Assembly: GCF_004365875.1 (NCBI RefSeq)
Contig: NZ_SODF01000002.1
Location: forward strand, 2,726,982-2,790,981
Source: Kribbella kalugense
GTDB lineage: Bacteria > Actinomycetota > Actinomycetes > Propionibacteriales > Kribbellaceae
Reading direction: 5' to 3'
Length of the DNA: 64,000 nucleotides
The notes below the pieces were generated by a model, which did not search any database, had not been told where the DNA came from, and saw nothing but the letters and a program-made list of their open reading frames with translations. A program made the position numbers and the translations under genes. Of this stretch, positions 41,343 through 50,252 are shown one piece after another; the first letter of the stretch is position 1, and every line of letters starts with the position of its first letter.

Positions 41343-43549
41343 AGCGTTCCGCCCCGTGGCTGCTGCCGATTCTGGTGGCGGTCGGCGGGTTCGTTTCGCT
41401 GGGTGATGTCGGACCCGGTCCGCTGGTCAAGTACGCGGCGTACTTCGGGTTGGCGATCGCGCTCCCCGGGACGCTGTTGCTTCGGGCGGCATGGCGCAGT
41501 ACCGGCAACTGGGCCGAGGATCTCGGACTCGGGTCGGTCGTCGGCGCGACCTGGCAGCTGATCGGCTGGGCGATCTTCACCGCGTTCGGCTGGCAACGGT
41601 CGTTGATCGTCTGGCCGGCATTAGTGCTGATCGGCTTCGCGATCTTCGGCCGCAAGCATTGGCGGATCGCCGATCCCAAGCCGCTACCGGTTGCGTGGAC
41701 GTGGGGGCTGGCGGTCTCGGCGGCGGTGATGATGGGCGCGATCACGTTCGGCGTGATGGCGTACCACCCGATGCCGCCGAACGGCGAGGCGTACTACCCG
41801 GACCTGCTCTACCACCTGTCGATGGTGAACGAGCTGACTCGGACGGTGCCGCCCGAGATCCCGCAGGTGGTGGGGGAGCGGCTCGAGTACCACTGGTTCG
41901 CGAACGCCGACATGGCCGCGGCCGTGGACGTCACCCGACTCACTCCGATGGTCGTGCTGTTCCGGCTGTGGGTGCTGCCCTGGCTGGTCGTTTCGCTGCT
42001 CGTCTGCGCGACACTCGCCCGGACCGTCAGCCGCACTTGGTGGACCGGCGTACTCGCGGCCCTCGCGCTGGCCGCGCCGCAGCTGTTCCTCCTGATCGAC
42101 ACCAGTGTGAACCTGGCGCCGCCGGTCAGTCTGCTCAGTCCGTCGCAGACGTTCGGGATGGTCGCGGGCGTTGCGGTCGCGGTGTTCCTGATCGAGCTGC
42201 TGTTCAAAGGCGGCAGCCGCTGGCTGTGGCTGATCACCGTGCCCGTTGCGATCGTCGGCGGCGGTTCGAAACCGACCGTGTCGCCGCTGCTGGTTGCAGC
42301 GGTCGGCTTGGCCGCGCTCTACCTGTTGGTGACGACTCGACGGTTGCCGTGGCGATTGATCGGTACGACGGTTGTGCTGCTGGCGGCCGGCGCGGTGACG
42401 TTCCTGACGGTTGCCGGAAGCACCAGTGGTTCGAGGCTGCAGTTCCTCGCCGTACTGAAGTCACTGCCCGTGTACACAGCGGCGACCGGCGACACGACAC
42501 AGCCAGGTGACGGCGGTCTGATCCTGCCGGCACTCGCTCATGGCGAGGTGATCGGCACACTCAGCTTGCTACTGGGTCTGCTGCTGACTCTGCAGGCGAT
42601 GTCCTGGGCCGGGTTCGGCGTGATCGGCCGCAAGGATCCGGTCGCGTGGTTCTTGCTCGGCGCGATGATCGCGGGCTGGCTCGGTTACCTGCTGATCGAC
42701 CATCCGTCGGTGAGCGAGTCGTACTTCGTTTACACCGCGGCGCCATTCAGTCTGGCCGGAGCAGGCTGGTTCGCGGCGTCCAGTGCGCGCGCTGCCGGCC
42801 GACCGATCCCGATAGCGATCGCTGCCTTCGTACTGTCGATCTTCTACGCCGGCCTGTTGGTCTGGGCGCGTGGTGTGCCGGCGGCCTCGACCGGTCGACA
42901 GCTGTGGTTGAGCACCCGGATGTTGCTCGTCGTCCTCGGAATCACGCTCGTGCTGCTCGTAGTGTGGAGGCTGTTCTTCCGACAAGCTGGCGGCGGCATG
43001 TTCGTCGTACTCGTCCTGCTCTCGACCGCGCCGATCAGCTCATTCCTGCAGAGCGCCGTACGCGGTGACACCGAGAAGGCGCCCACCTATCGAGCGGCGC
43101 GCTGGTGGGTCTACCCGGACGAGGCCGAGGCCGCGCTGTGGCTCGGGCACAACTCCGCGCCGACCGACGTGGTCGCGACCAACACCTGGTGCCGGCCGGC
43201 CGGTTCGACGATGGCGGGCTGCGATGCGCGCGGGTACCTCGTCAGCGGGATCGCCGGTCGACGCACGCTGATCGAGGGCTGGGCGTACACGAACCAAGCG
43301 ATGGCCAAGCAGGGCAACGGCGGACGCCGCTACACCGAGCAGCCGTCACCGTGGCCGGACCGCGTCGCGCTCACCAACCAGGCCCTCACCGCGCCGACCG
43401 CGGCCGTGCTGCAACGGATGCGAGACGAGTACGACGTTCGCTGGCTGTACGCCGACCTGCGCAACGGACCCGTGTCGCCGGCTTTGGACCAACTCGCCGT
43501 ACGCCGACACAGCATCGGGAAGGTCCTGATCTACGACCTCGGAGAGTGA
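41339..43549 (+). CDS. Large multi-pass membrane protein, GT-C-like
   Basis: 736 residues with about 13-15 predicted membrane segments through residue 570 and a C-terminal outside domain of about 165 residues (WVYPDEAEAALWLGHNSAPT onward). An acidic loop follows early helices (YYPDLLYHLSMVNELTRTV), the kind of position where GT-C glycosyltransferases keep catalytic acids. It overlaps the GT2 gene by 4 bp, so it may transfer the lipid-linked sugar outside the membrane, possibly onto the surface protein encoded next. That target is inference. Confidence 0.7.
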   Translation: MKRSAPWLLPILVAVGGFVSLGDVGPGPLVKYAAYFGLAIALPGTLLLRAAWRSTGNWAEDLGLGSVVGATWQLIGWAIFTAFGWQRSLIVWPALVLIGFAIFGRKHWRIADPKPLPVAWTWGLAVSAAVMMGAITFGVMAYHPMPPNGEAYYPDLLYHLSMVNELTRTVPPEIPQVVGERLEYHWFANADMAAAVDVTRLTPMVVLFRLWVLPWLVVSLLVCATLARTVSRTWWTGVLAALALAAPQLFLLIDTSVNLAPPVSLLSPSQTFGMVAGVAVAVFLIELLFKGGSRWLWLITVPVAIVGGGSKPTVSPLLVAAVGLAALYLLVTTRRLPWRLIGTTVVLLAAGAVTFLTVAGSTSGSRLQFLAVLKSLPVYTAATGDTTQPGDGGLILPALAHGEVIGTLSLLLGLLLTLQAMSWAGFGVIGRKDPVAWFLLGAMIAGWLGYLLIDHPSVSESYFVYTAAPFSLAGAGWFAASSARAAGRPIPIAIAAFVLSIFYAGLLVWARGVPAASTGRQLWLSTRMLLVVLGITLVLLVVWRLFFRQAGGGMFVVLVLLSTAPISSFLQSAVRGDTEKAPTYRAARWWVYPDEAEAALWLGHNSAPTDVVATNTWCRPAGSTMAGCDARGYLVSGIAGRRTLIEGWAYTNQAMAKQGNGGRRYTEQPSPWPDRVALTNQALTAPTAAVLQRMRDEYDVRWLYADLRNGPVSPALDQLAVRRHSIGKVLIYDLGE

Positions 43550-43655
43550 TTGCCCCGTAACATTGGGTCGGCGCAGACCGTTAGGTTCTACGCAGGCCCG
43601 CCCGCCACGCGGCCGATGCAATGCAGCTCCGTGATTGCTCGGGAGGGCGGGATAG

Positions 43656-46600
43656 ATGCGGGCAGTCCGACCGGCGGCCATTCTTCTTGTCACCGGCCTG
43701 TTGAGCCTCGGCACGATCTCCGCGAACGCCTATCAAGTGCCGACTGGACCGTTTGACGACTCGGCGACCACGGTCATGCCGGGCTCGGGGTTGCGCCAGA
43801 CGCTCACGGTGACGGGCAAGACCGAGTTGGGCGATCCGACGACGGCCGGCTTCCGCGGGATCGGGCCGAGCACCTACCAGCCCGCGATCGCGAAGAACAC
43901 ACCCGCGCAGGACGTCGTGGTGAACACCGGCGACTGCGCGTCGACCGGCGGCTGCGGTGATCGCGGCACGGTGACGATCGCGTTCTCCCAACCGGTTCGC
44001 AACCCGGTCCTGCACCTCGGCGGAATCGGCGGATCCGTCGTACGGACTGTCAGCGGCAAGCCGACGGCCCAGTCCGAGCTGCACTCGATCCTCAAGCTCA
44101 GCACCGCCGGCCTCAGTCTGACGAAGCTTGGCCAGGGCAACAATCTCGCCGTCACCAGCGACACGATCACTGCCGTCAACCACGACGCGGGTCCGAACTG
44201 TGTGAACACCAAGTCCCCGTCGGCTCTCGACACCTCCGCGACCGCAGCCTGCGGATCGGTCCGCGTGAACGGCGTCGTCACCAAGCTCACGTTCGACGTG
44301 ACGGCGCAGTTCACCAAGCACCCGAAGCTTCCCGCGTTGAACAACGGCTCGTCCGGCGACGTGTTCTCGATCGTCGCGTCCACGCCCGAGGACTTCGGTG
44401 ACGCGCCGGCGTCGTACGGCGCGGCGTGGTCGGTGCTGAGCGATGTACAGCTCGGCAAGGACGTCACCGAGGACAACGCCACCGTTGCCAACGGCACCAA
44501 CGGTCCGGCCGCGCCGGATCAGGCCGACGACGGTGTCGTCCTGAAACCGCTTCGCACCAACCAGACGACGTACTCAGCCGATCTCCAGCTCTCCGGTACT
44601 TCGAAGGCCGGCCGCGCGTGCGCGTGGATCGATGCCAACGTCAACGGTACGTTCGAGCCGGCCGAGCGATCCTGCGCCCCCTTTGCCGCCAAGCAGACCG
44701 TTGTCACGCTGAAGTGGACCGAGCTCGCTCCAAAGGCAGGACCGTCGTACGCGCGGGTCCGAGTCGGCTACAACGACGCGCAGGTCGAGAAGCCGACCGG
44801 CGCCGCCGACTCTGGTGAGGTCGAGGACTATCTGTTCGCGATCACCCCGCCGCTACCTCCGGACTTGGCCGACGACACGGCGACCACAGCTTTCAACACC
44901 GCGGTCGTTGTCCCGGTGCTCGCTAACGACAAGCCCGGTTCGGCGCCGCTGGCACCTACGACGCTGTGCCTGATCGACGGCAGCAAGTGCGTCGGCATGG
45001 TGAACGTGGTCGGCCAGGCGAAGTACGTCGCCAAGCCCGACGGCACGATCCGGGTCGAACCAGTACCGGGATTCGTCGGCCCGGCCAAGCCGGTCACCTA
45101 CCGGGTTGCCGACAGCAACGGCATCACCGCCACCGCCAAACTCACGATCACGGTCTCGCTTCCCGATCGTCCGGTCGCCAGCCCCGACGCCGCGACCACT
45201 TCGCAGAACGTCAGCGTCTCCGTCAAACCGCTGGCCAACGACCGAGCCGCGGCGGGAGTACAGCTCGTTCCCGGTTCCGTCGTACTGCGTGATCCGGCCG
45301 ACGCGATTTTCAAGAAGAAGGTGGTGATCGCCGGCGAGGGTGAGTACGTCGTGAAGCCGAACGGGAACGTGGACTTCGTCCCGAAGCCGCAGTTCACCGG
45401 AGTCGGCACGACGATCGGCTACCGCGTCACCGACACCACCCACCAGACCGCCGAGTCGACTCTGACCGTGACGGTCACGCCGGTGACGCCGACGGCGAAC
45501 GGCGACTCGATCTCGACCGCGTTCGACACCGACGTCGTCGTACCAGTGCTCGACAACGACCTGCCCGGCTCGCCGGACGCGCCGCTCCTGCCTCTGACGT
45601 TGCGACTGGTCGACCCGGTCAGCAAGCAGCTGGTCGACAAGGTGACGATCGCCCAGGAAGGTACCTATGTGGCGGCCGCCGGCCAGGTGACTTTCCAGCC
45701 GGTGCACGGGTTCACCGGTGTCGGCACGTCGGTGACCTACCAAGTGCTCGACAAGAACGGTACGGCGGCCCGCGCCGAGCTGACTGTCTCCGTCGACGCA
45801 CCCGGCCCACCGGTGGCGAACCCGGATGCAATCACCACGCTGCAGGGTCGGTCGGTGGTTGTCGACGTGCTCGACAACGACAAGCCTGGTCCGACTGGTG
45901 CGGCGTTGGATCCGGCGAGCGTGCGATTGCTCAACAAGCTAGAGCCCGTCACGACTCTCGTGGTGGCCGGCCAGGGCAAGTATTCGGTGAAGCCGGACGG
46001 CAGGGTGCTGTTCGAGCCGCTGCCCGCCTTCAGTGGTGCGGCGACTGCGGTCGGCTATCAGGTTGCCGATGGCAATGGTGCGATCGGGAAGTCGACGTTG
46101 ACGGTCGGGGTGACGAAGGTGCAGCCGGATGCGTCCGACGACACCGCTGGTACTGCGTACGACACAGTGGCCACTGTGTCCGTGCTGGCGAACGACGATG
46201 CGGGTGACCCGTCGGTGCCGCTGGTGCCGAGTAGCGTTCGGCTGATCGATCCGACGACGAAGGAGCCGAAGGCAACGGTCGTGGTCGCCGGTCAGGCGAC
46301 GTACACGACGACGCCGGAAGGGAAGGTCGAGGTCGATCCGCTGCCCAAGTTCACCGGGGTCGCGACGCCGATCGGTTACCGCCTCTCGGACGTGAACGGT
46401 ACGACGACGTCCGCGATGCTGACCGTCACGGTCGCCAAGCCGCCTGCGCCGACCGCCGTGCCGGACACTGCGACCGGCAAGCAGAACCTTCCGCTTCGGG
46501 CGACTCCGCTGGTGAACGACACGGCCGGGCGTGGGTCTGGGCTGGATCCGCTCAGCCTGATGCTGCTGGATCCGGCGGACGGGTCGTTGAAGAAGCTGGT

Positions 46601-49382
46601 GAAGATCCCGGGGCAGGCTGACTATCAGGTCAATCCGGATGGGTCGGTTTCTGTTGACCCGCTGCCTGGGTTTACGGGTGCGGCGAGCAAGGTGGCGTAT
46701 CGGATTTCCGACTGGTTCGGGCAGACGGCGCGGTCGACGATCACGGTGACGATCACGGCGATCACCCCGGTTGCTGTCGACGACGCTGCGCGGACGCCGT
46801 ACGGGAAGACTGTTGTGGTGAAGGTGCTGGCCAACGACAAGCCGGGTGACGCGTCGGCGCCGCTGGTGCCGGGCAGTCTGCGGCTGGTTGATCCGACGGA
46901 TGGCTTGCCTAAGGCAACGGTGACGATTCCGAACGAGGGCGCTTATACGGCTGGCGGGGGAGTGGTTCGGTTCGATCCGAGCGCGACGTTCCGCGGTCCG
47001 GGTACGCCGTTGAGCTATCAGGTTGCCGACAGCAACGGGACGTTGGCTACAGCGCGACTGGCCGTGACCGTCGGCCGACCGCCGGTCGCGGTCGCGGACA
47101 CTGCCTCGACCTTGCAGGACGTGACTGTGACGGTGAACGTGCTGTCCAACGACGTCCCGGGGACGGACGCGAAGCTCGAGCCGGGTTCGGTCGTGCTCGC
47201 CGGGGACGTCAAGAAGGTGACGGTTGCGGGGCAGGGCACGTACACCGTGCAGCCGAGTGGTGCGGTCTCCTTCGATCCGCTGCCGTCGTTCCGGGGCAAG
47301 GCGCTTCCGATGAGCTACCGGGTCGCGGACTCGGACGGCAACTACGCCGCCTCGATGCTGAGTGTGACCGTGACGCCGGTCCAGCCGGTCGCGGTCGACG
47401 ACTCGGCGATCACGCCATACGACCATCCGATCACCGTGAACGTGTTGGCCAACGACAAGCCGGGTGACCCGTCGGCGCCGCTCGTCCGGTCGAGTCTGGT
47501 GCTCAAGGATCCGGCCGGCCGTTACGGCAAGACGATGACGCGTGCCGGCGAAGGTACGTACCGGGTTGGTGACGACGGGACGGTCACGTTTACGCCGGTG
47601 AAGGGGTTCCAGGGCGTGACTACGCCGGCGACCTACCGGATCGCCGATGACAACGGAACGACTGCGGAAGGTCTGCTGCTATTGACCGTCGGCAAGGGTC
47701 CGTCGGCGGTCGCGGACGTGGTGACGACCAAGCAGAACGTCACGATCACCGTCGATCCGCTTGCGAACGACGAGCCGGGGACGGGTGCGCAGCTCGACCG
47801 GACCAGCGTCCAGGTGTACGGCGTGTCATGGAGTCGTCAGGTGGCGATTCCTGGGCAGGGTGTGTTCAGCGTGACCGCTGGGAAGATCGCTTTTGACCCC
47901 GAACCGGCGTACCGCGGTGTCGTCTCGATCGCCTATCGGGTCACCGACACCACCGGGAACAAGGCGAGCGCTTCCGTGACCGTCACCGTCTCGCCGGTCA
48001 CTCCGGTGATCACGGACGACGCGGCGACGACGCCGTACCAGACTCCGGTCGCGGTCGACGTACTGGCGAACGACAAGCCGGGTGATGCGAGCGCGCCGCT
48101 TGGTGCCGTTCGGCTGGTCGATCCGGTGACTGGGGATCCGGTGGCGGCGGTGGTTGTGCCGGGGGAGGGGACGTTCACGGTCCAGCCGTCTGGCGCGATC
48201 CGGTTCGCGCCGGTCGATGGGTTTGCCGGTGCGGTGGTTCCGGTCGGGTATGAGGTTGCTGACCGCAACGGAACGGTTGGGACCGGCACGTTGGCGATCA
48301 CGGTGCAGGCGCGTCCGGTCGCGGTGGCCGACGTGGCGCGGACCAAGCAGCATGTCGCGGTGACGGTCGACCCGCTGGCCAACGACAAGCCGGGGCCGGG
48401 GGCAACCTTCGATCCTGAGTCGCTGCTGCTGGTCGGTCCGGGTGGTGCGCTGGTCGATCAGGTGACGGTTGCCGGGCAGGGTACGTACGTCGTTGCGGGC
48501 GGCAAGGTCACGTTCAGTCCGGTGGCAACGTTCACGGGTACCGCGCGGCCGGCGGCGTACGACGTGAAGGACACCCATCAGAATTCGGCCCGCGCGACGA
48601 TCACTGTGACGGTCGTGCCGGTGCGTCCGATCACGGTCGACGACACCGCTCGTACGGCGTTCGGTACGGCGATCGTGGTGGAGGTGCTGGGCAACGACAA
48701 GGCCGGCGACCCGTCCGCGCCGCTCCGCCCGAATTCCGTCGTACTGCGGGATCCAGCCGACGGTAAGGAGAAGAAGTCCGTCGTCGTCCCGAAGGAGGGC
48801 GCGTACGCGGTCGGTGCCGATAGCGCGATCACGTACACACCGGCCAAGGACTTCGTCGGTACGACGCGATCGCTGGCCTACCGAGTCAGCGACGCGAACG
48901 GCACGTCCGACACAGCGCTGCTCGACGTGACGGTGGTCGGACCGGCGCTCGACAAGGCGCTCCCGGATTCGGCGACAGGTACGCCGGGCAACGCGATCGC
49001 GGTCAACCCGCTGCTCAACGACGGCGGCGCGATCAAGCCGAGCTCGGTCTGCCTCCGCACGGCTACGGGCCGCTGCGCGAAGAGCGTGACCGACGGCACG
49101 GGCACCTGGTCCGTCACCAACGACGGCACGGTCACCCTCAAGCCGGCGGCCGCGTTCACCGGGACCGCGAAGGTCACCTACGAACGAACCGACGAGACCG
49201 GCCAGACGGCCACCGCCCCGGTCAAGTTCACCGTCGGCGCCGAGCCCGCCGACGAGATCCGCCCGCTGAACCGGGCCGACCTCCCACCCACCGGCGGCCC
49301 GCCGCCCGTCGTCCTCACCCTCGGCGCCCTACTAGCCGCCTTAGGTGCAACTCTCGTAGTCCTCTCCCGCACCCGCCGCTGA
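43656..49382 (+). CDS. Giant LPXTG cell-wall surface protein with 14 CshA-type repeats
   Basis: 1908 residues. A signal peptide covers 1-25 (ending SANA). A CshA-like non-repeat region follows, with a GEVEDY motif at 387-392. From 404 to 1861 there are 14 repeats of about 104 residues, each with LANDxPG early, then a GTYTV-like strand, FxG, YRVxDxNG and LTVTV at the end; this is the CshA fibril repeat. The tail has LPPTG at 1876-1880, a hydrophobic segment and RTRR, a sortase signal. Repeats alternate between two types. GGGAGG precedes the ATG. It is probably an adhesive fibril on the cell wall. Confidence 0.93.
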   Translation: MRAVRPAAILLVTGLLSLGTISANAYQVPTGPFDDSATTVMPGSGLRQTLTVTGKTELGDPTTAGFRGIGPSTYQPAIAKNTPAQDVVVNTGDCASTGGCGDRGTVTIAFSQPVRNPVLHLGGIGGSVVRTVSGKPTAQSELHSILKLSTAGLSLTKLGQGNNLAVTSDTITAVNHDAGPNCVNTKSPSALDTSATAACGSVRVNGVVTKLTFDVTAQFTKHPKLPALNNGSSGDVFSIVASTPEDFGDAPASYGAAWSVLSDVQLGKDVTEDNATVANGTNGPAAPDQADDGVVLKPLRTNQTTYSADLQLSGTSKAGRACAWIDANVNGTFEPAERSCAPFAAKQTVVTLKWTELAPKAGPSYARVRVGYNDAQVEKPTGAADSGEVEDYLFAITPPLPPDLADDTATTAFNTAVVVPVLANDKPGSAPLAPTTLCLIDGSKCVGMVNVVGQAKYVAKPDGTIRVEPVPGFVGPAKPVTYRVADSNGITATAKLTITVSLPDRPVASPDAATTSQNVSVSVKPLANDRAAAGVQLVPGSVVLRDPADAIFKKKVVIAGEGEYVVKPNGNVDFVPKPQFTGVGTTIGYRVTDTTHQTAESTLTVTVTPVTPTANGDSISTAFDTDVVVPVLDNDLPGSPDAPLLPLTLRLVDPVSKQLVDKVTIAQEGTYVAAAGQVTFQPVHGFTGVGTSVTYQVLDKNGTAARAELTVSVDAPGPPVANPDAITTLQGRSVVVDVLDNDKPGPTGAALDPASVRLLNKLEPVTTLVVAGQGKYSVKPDGRVLFEPLPAFSGAATAVGYQVADGNGAIGKSTLTVGVTKVQPDASDDTAGTAYDTVATVSVLANDDAGDPSVPLVPSSVRLIDPTTKEPKATVVVAGQATYTTTPEGKVEVDPLPKFTGVATPIGYRLSDVNGTTTSAMLTVTVAKPPAPTAVPDTATGKQNLPLRATPLVNDTAGRGSGLDPLSLMLLDPADGSLKKLVKIPGQADYQVNPDGSVSVDPLPGFTGAASKVAYRISDWFGQTARSTITVTITAITPVAVDDAARTPYGKTVVVKVLANDKPGDASAPLVPGSLRLVDPTDGLPKATVTIPNEGAYTAGGGVVRFDPSATFRGPGTPLSYQVADSNGTLATARLAVTVGRPPVAVADTASTLQDVTVTVNVLSNDVPGTDAKLEPGSVVLAGDVKKVTVAGQGTYTVQPSGAVSFDPLPSFRGKALPMSYRVADSDGNYAASMLSVTVTPVQPVAVDDSAITPYDHPITVNVLANDKPGDPSAPLVRSSLVLKDPAGRYGKTMTRAGEGTYRVGDDGTVTFTPVKGFQGVTTPATYRIADDNGTTAEGLLLLTVGKGPSAVADVVTTKQNVTITVDPLANDEPGTGAQLDRTSVQVYGVSWSRQVAIPGQGVFSVTAGKIAFDPEPAYRGVVSIAYRVTDTTGNKASASVTVTVSPVTPVITDDAATTPYQTPVAVDVLANDKPGDASAPLGAVRLVDPVTGDPVAAVVVPGEGTFTVQPSGAIRFAPVDGFAGAVVPVGYEVADRNGTVGTGTLAITVQARPVAVADVARTKQHVAVTVDPLANDKPGPGATFDPESLLLVGPGGALVDQVTVAGQGTYVVAGGKVTFSPVATFTGTARPAAYDVKDTHQNSARATITVTVVPVRPITVDDTARTAFGTAIVVEVLGNDKAGDPSAPLRPNSVVLRDPADGKEKKSVVVPKEGAYAVGADSAITYTPAKDFVGTTRSLAYRVSDANGTSDTALLDVTVVGPALDKALPDSATGTPGNAIAVNPLLNDGGAIKPSSVCLRTATGRCAKSVTDGTGTWSVTNDGTVTLKPAAAFTGTAKVTYERTDETGQTATAPVKFTVGAEPADEIRPLNRADLPPTGGPPPVVLTLGALLAALGATLVVLSRTRR

Positions 49383-49396
49383 CCTGTCCCGCACCC

Positions 49397-49486
49397 GCCG
49401 GCGACACCGACTGCCGTCCTGCGCCAGCCGGTGACGCGGACTGCTGTCCTGCACCGGCCGGTGACCCAGACTGCCGTTCTGCACGC
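49397..49486. repeat. Three 30-bp tandem repeats after the surface-protein stop
   Basis: Units at 49397-49426, 49427-49456 and 49457-49486 share the frame GCCGGTGAC-N3-GACTGC-N-GT-N-CTGCRC, with a few substitutions each. A degenerate 22-bp unit before them (49375-49396) contains the last codons and stop of the surface-protein gene, so the array seems to have grown out of the coding end. Confidence 0.85.
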
Positions 49487-49508
49487 GCCGCTAGGTTGCC
49501 CACTCACC

Positions 49509-49580
49509 TGGAGGGTTGCCCCCTCAGATTCTCAGTGGGCAACCCTCCAACTCAGGGGATGCCCACTGAGTTGGAGGGTT
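49509..49580. repeat. Two mutually exclusive hairpins sharing one arm
   Basis: TGGAGGGTTGCCC (49509-49521) pairs perfectly with GGGCAACCCTCCA (49537-49549). AACCCTCCAACTCA (49541-49554) pairs perfectly with TGAGTTGGAGGGTT (49567-49580). The middle arm is shared, so only one hairpin can form at a time. TGCCCACT followed by TGGAGGGTT also recurs as a direct repeat (about 49498 and 49560). It may act as a terminator for the surface-protein gene. Confidence 0.8.
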
Positions 49581-49608
49581 TGCGCGACCACGGTTGCCGG
49601 GAGGTGAC

Positions 49609-49689
49609 GCGGACCGGCAGGCCATCACAATCCCGCGTAAGCGGCCGCTTCAGGCGGGCGGCCGTCGTCGGGGAGGCGATTGTGATGGG
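49609..49689. repeat. REP-like element, copy B (81 bp)
   Basis: It begins GCGGACCGGCAGGCCATCAC. CCATCACAATC (49622-49632) and GATTGTGATGG (49678-49688) are perfect 11-bp inverted arms. It has the same length and ends as copy A at 12520-12600. It lies between convergent genes and touches the stop of the GNAT gene. Confidence 0.8.
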
Positions 49690-50208
49690 CTAGAGGTCCA
49701 TCACCATGGTGAGTTCGTCGCGGTAGTCGTCTGGGGCGACGCGGACCGCGCGGGGGTGCGTGCCGACGATGCGATAGCCGAGCGGCCCGTAGAAGTTCTC
49801 CAGCCCGAGTCCGCCGCGGACGGTCAGCAGCAGCTGCTCCAGCCCGAGGTCGACCGCCGAACCGCGCAGCCCCTCCATCAGCATCCGCCCGGCGCCATTG
49901 CCCTGGAACTCCGGATGCACCATCACCCGCAACACCGTCCGCCAGTGCGCCAGCAGCGCACTCCCGCGATTCACCAGCATCCCCATACCGACGTACCGCT
50001 CGCCCGTGGACAACACCCCGAGCAGGTCCAGCCCCGCCTCGACCCGGCCGAGCGCGCCGTCCAGGTTCTCGGCGATCTTCTCGACCGGCGCCGGCGCCGT
50101 GTACCCGACCGCGCCACCGGCGTTCGTGGCTGCGACCCAGGTGTCCAGCAGGTCCGCCCGCAAGCCCGGCTCGAGTGTCTCGTCGGGTTCCATTACCAGG
50201 TACTTCAC
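49690..50208 (-). CDS. GNAT-family N-acetyltransferase
   Basis: 172 residues. VLRVMVHPEFQGNGAGRMLM is the acetyl-CoA-binding motif A (QGNGAG as the RxxGxG/A loop), and the LGLENFYGPLGYRIVGTHPR segment is motif B. It acetylates an amine of unknown identity. It is a single gene reading toward the repeat patch. The 44-bp gap to the ECF41 gene is on the same strand, but the two genes show no overlap. Confidence 0.85.
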   Translation of the reverse strand: MKYLVMEPDETLEPGLRADLLDTWVAATNAGGAVGYTAPAPVEKIAENLDGALGRVEAGLDLLGVLSTGERYVGMGMLVNRGSALLAHWRTVLRVMVHPEFQGNGAGRMLMEGLRGSAVDLGLEQLLLTVRGGLGLENFYGPLGYRIVGTHPRAVRVAPDDYRDELTMVMDL

Positions 50209-50252
50209 CGCACCTCCATCTGCGACTGAGTTGCAGATAGTCTACGGCTAGC

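Larger units (their letters stand above)
49383..49689. other. 307-bp repeat-rich intergenic region with no gene
   Basis: This gap lies between the convergent surface-protein and GNAT genes. It holds, in order, three 30-bp tandem repeats, two alternative hairpins with shared arms, and REP-like element copy B, each listed separately. No plausible reading frame with a ribosome site was seen on either strand. Confidence 0.8.

Noticed and set aside
45939..47426. Long antisense frame inside the surface-protein gene
   Set aside because: It is Arg/His-rich repeat antisense with no family likeness; the sense strand is a clear CshA-type protein.
49397..49689. CRISPR array
   Set aside because: The repeats are contiguous or differently arranged, with no unique spacers of constant length and no cas genes.
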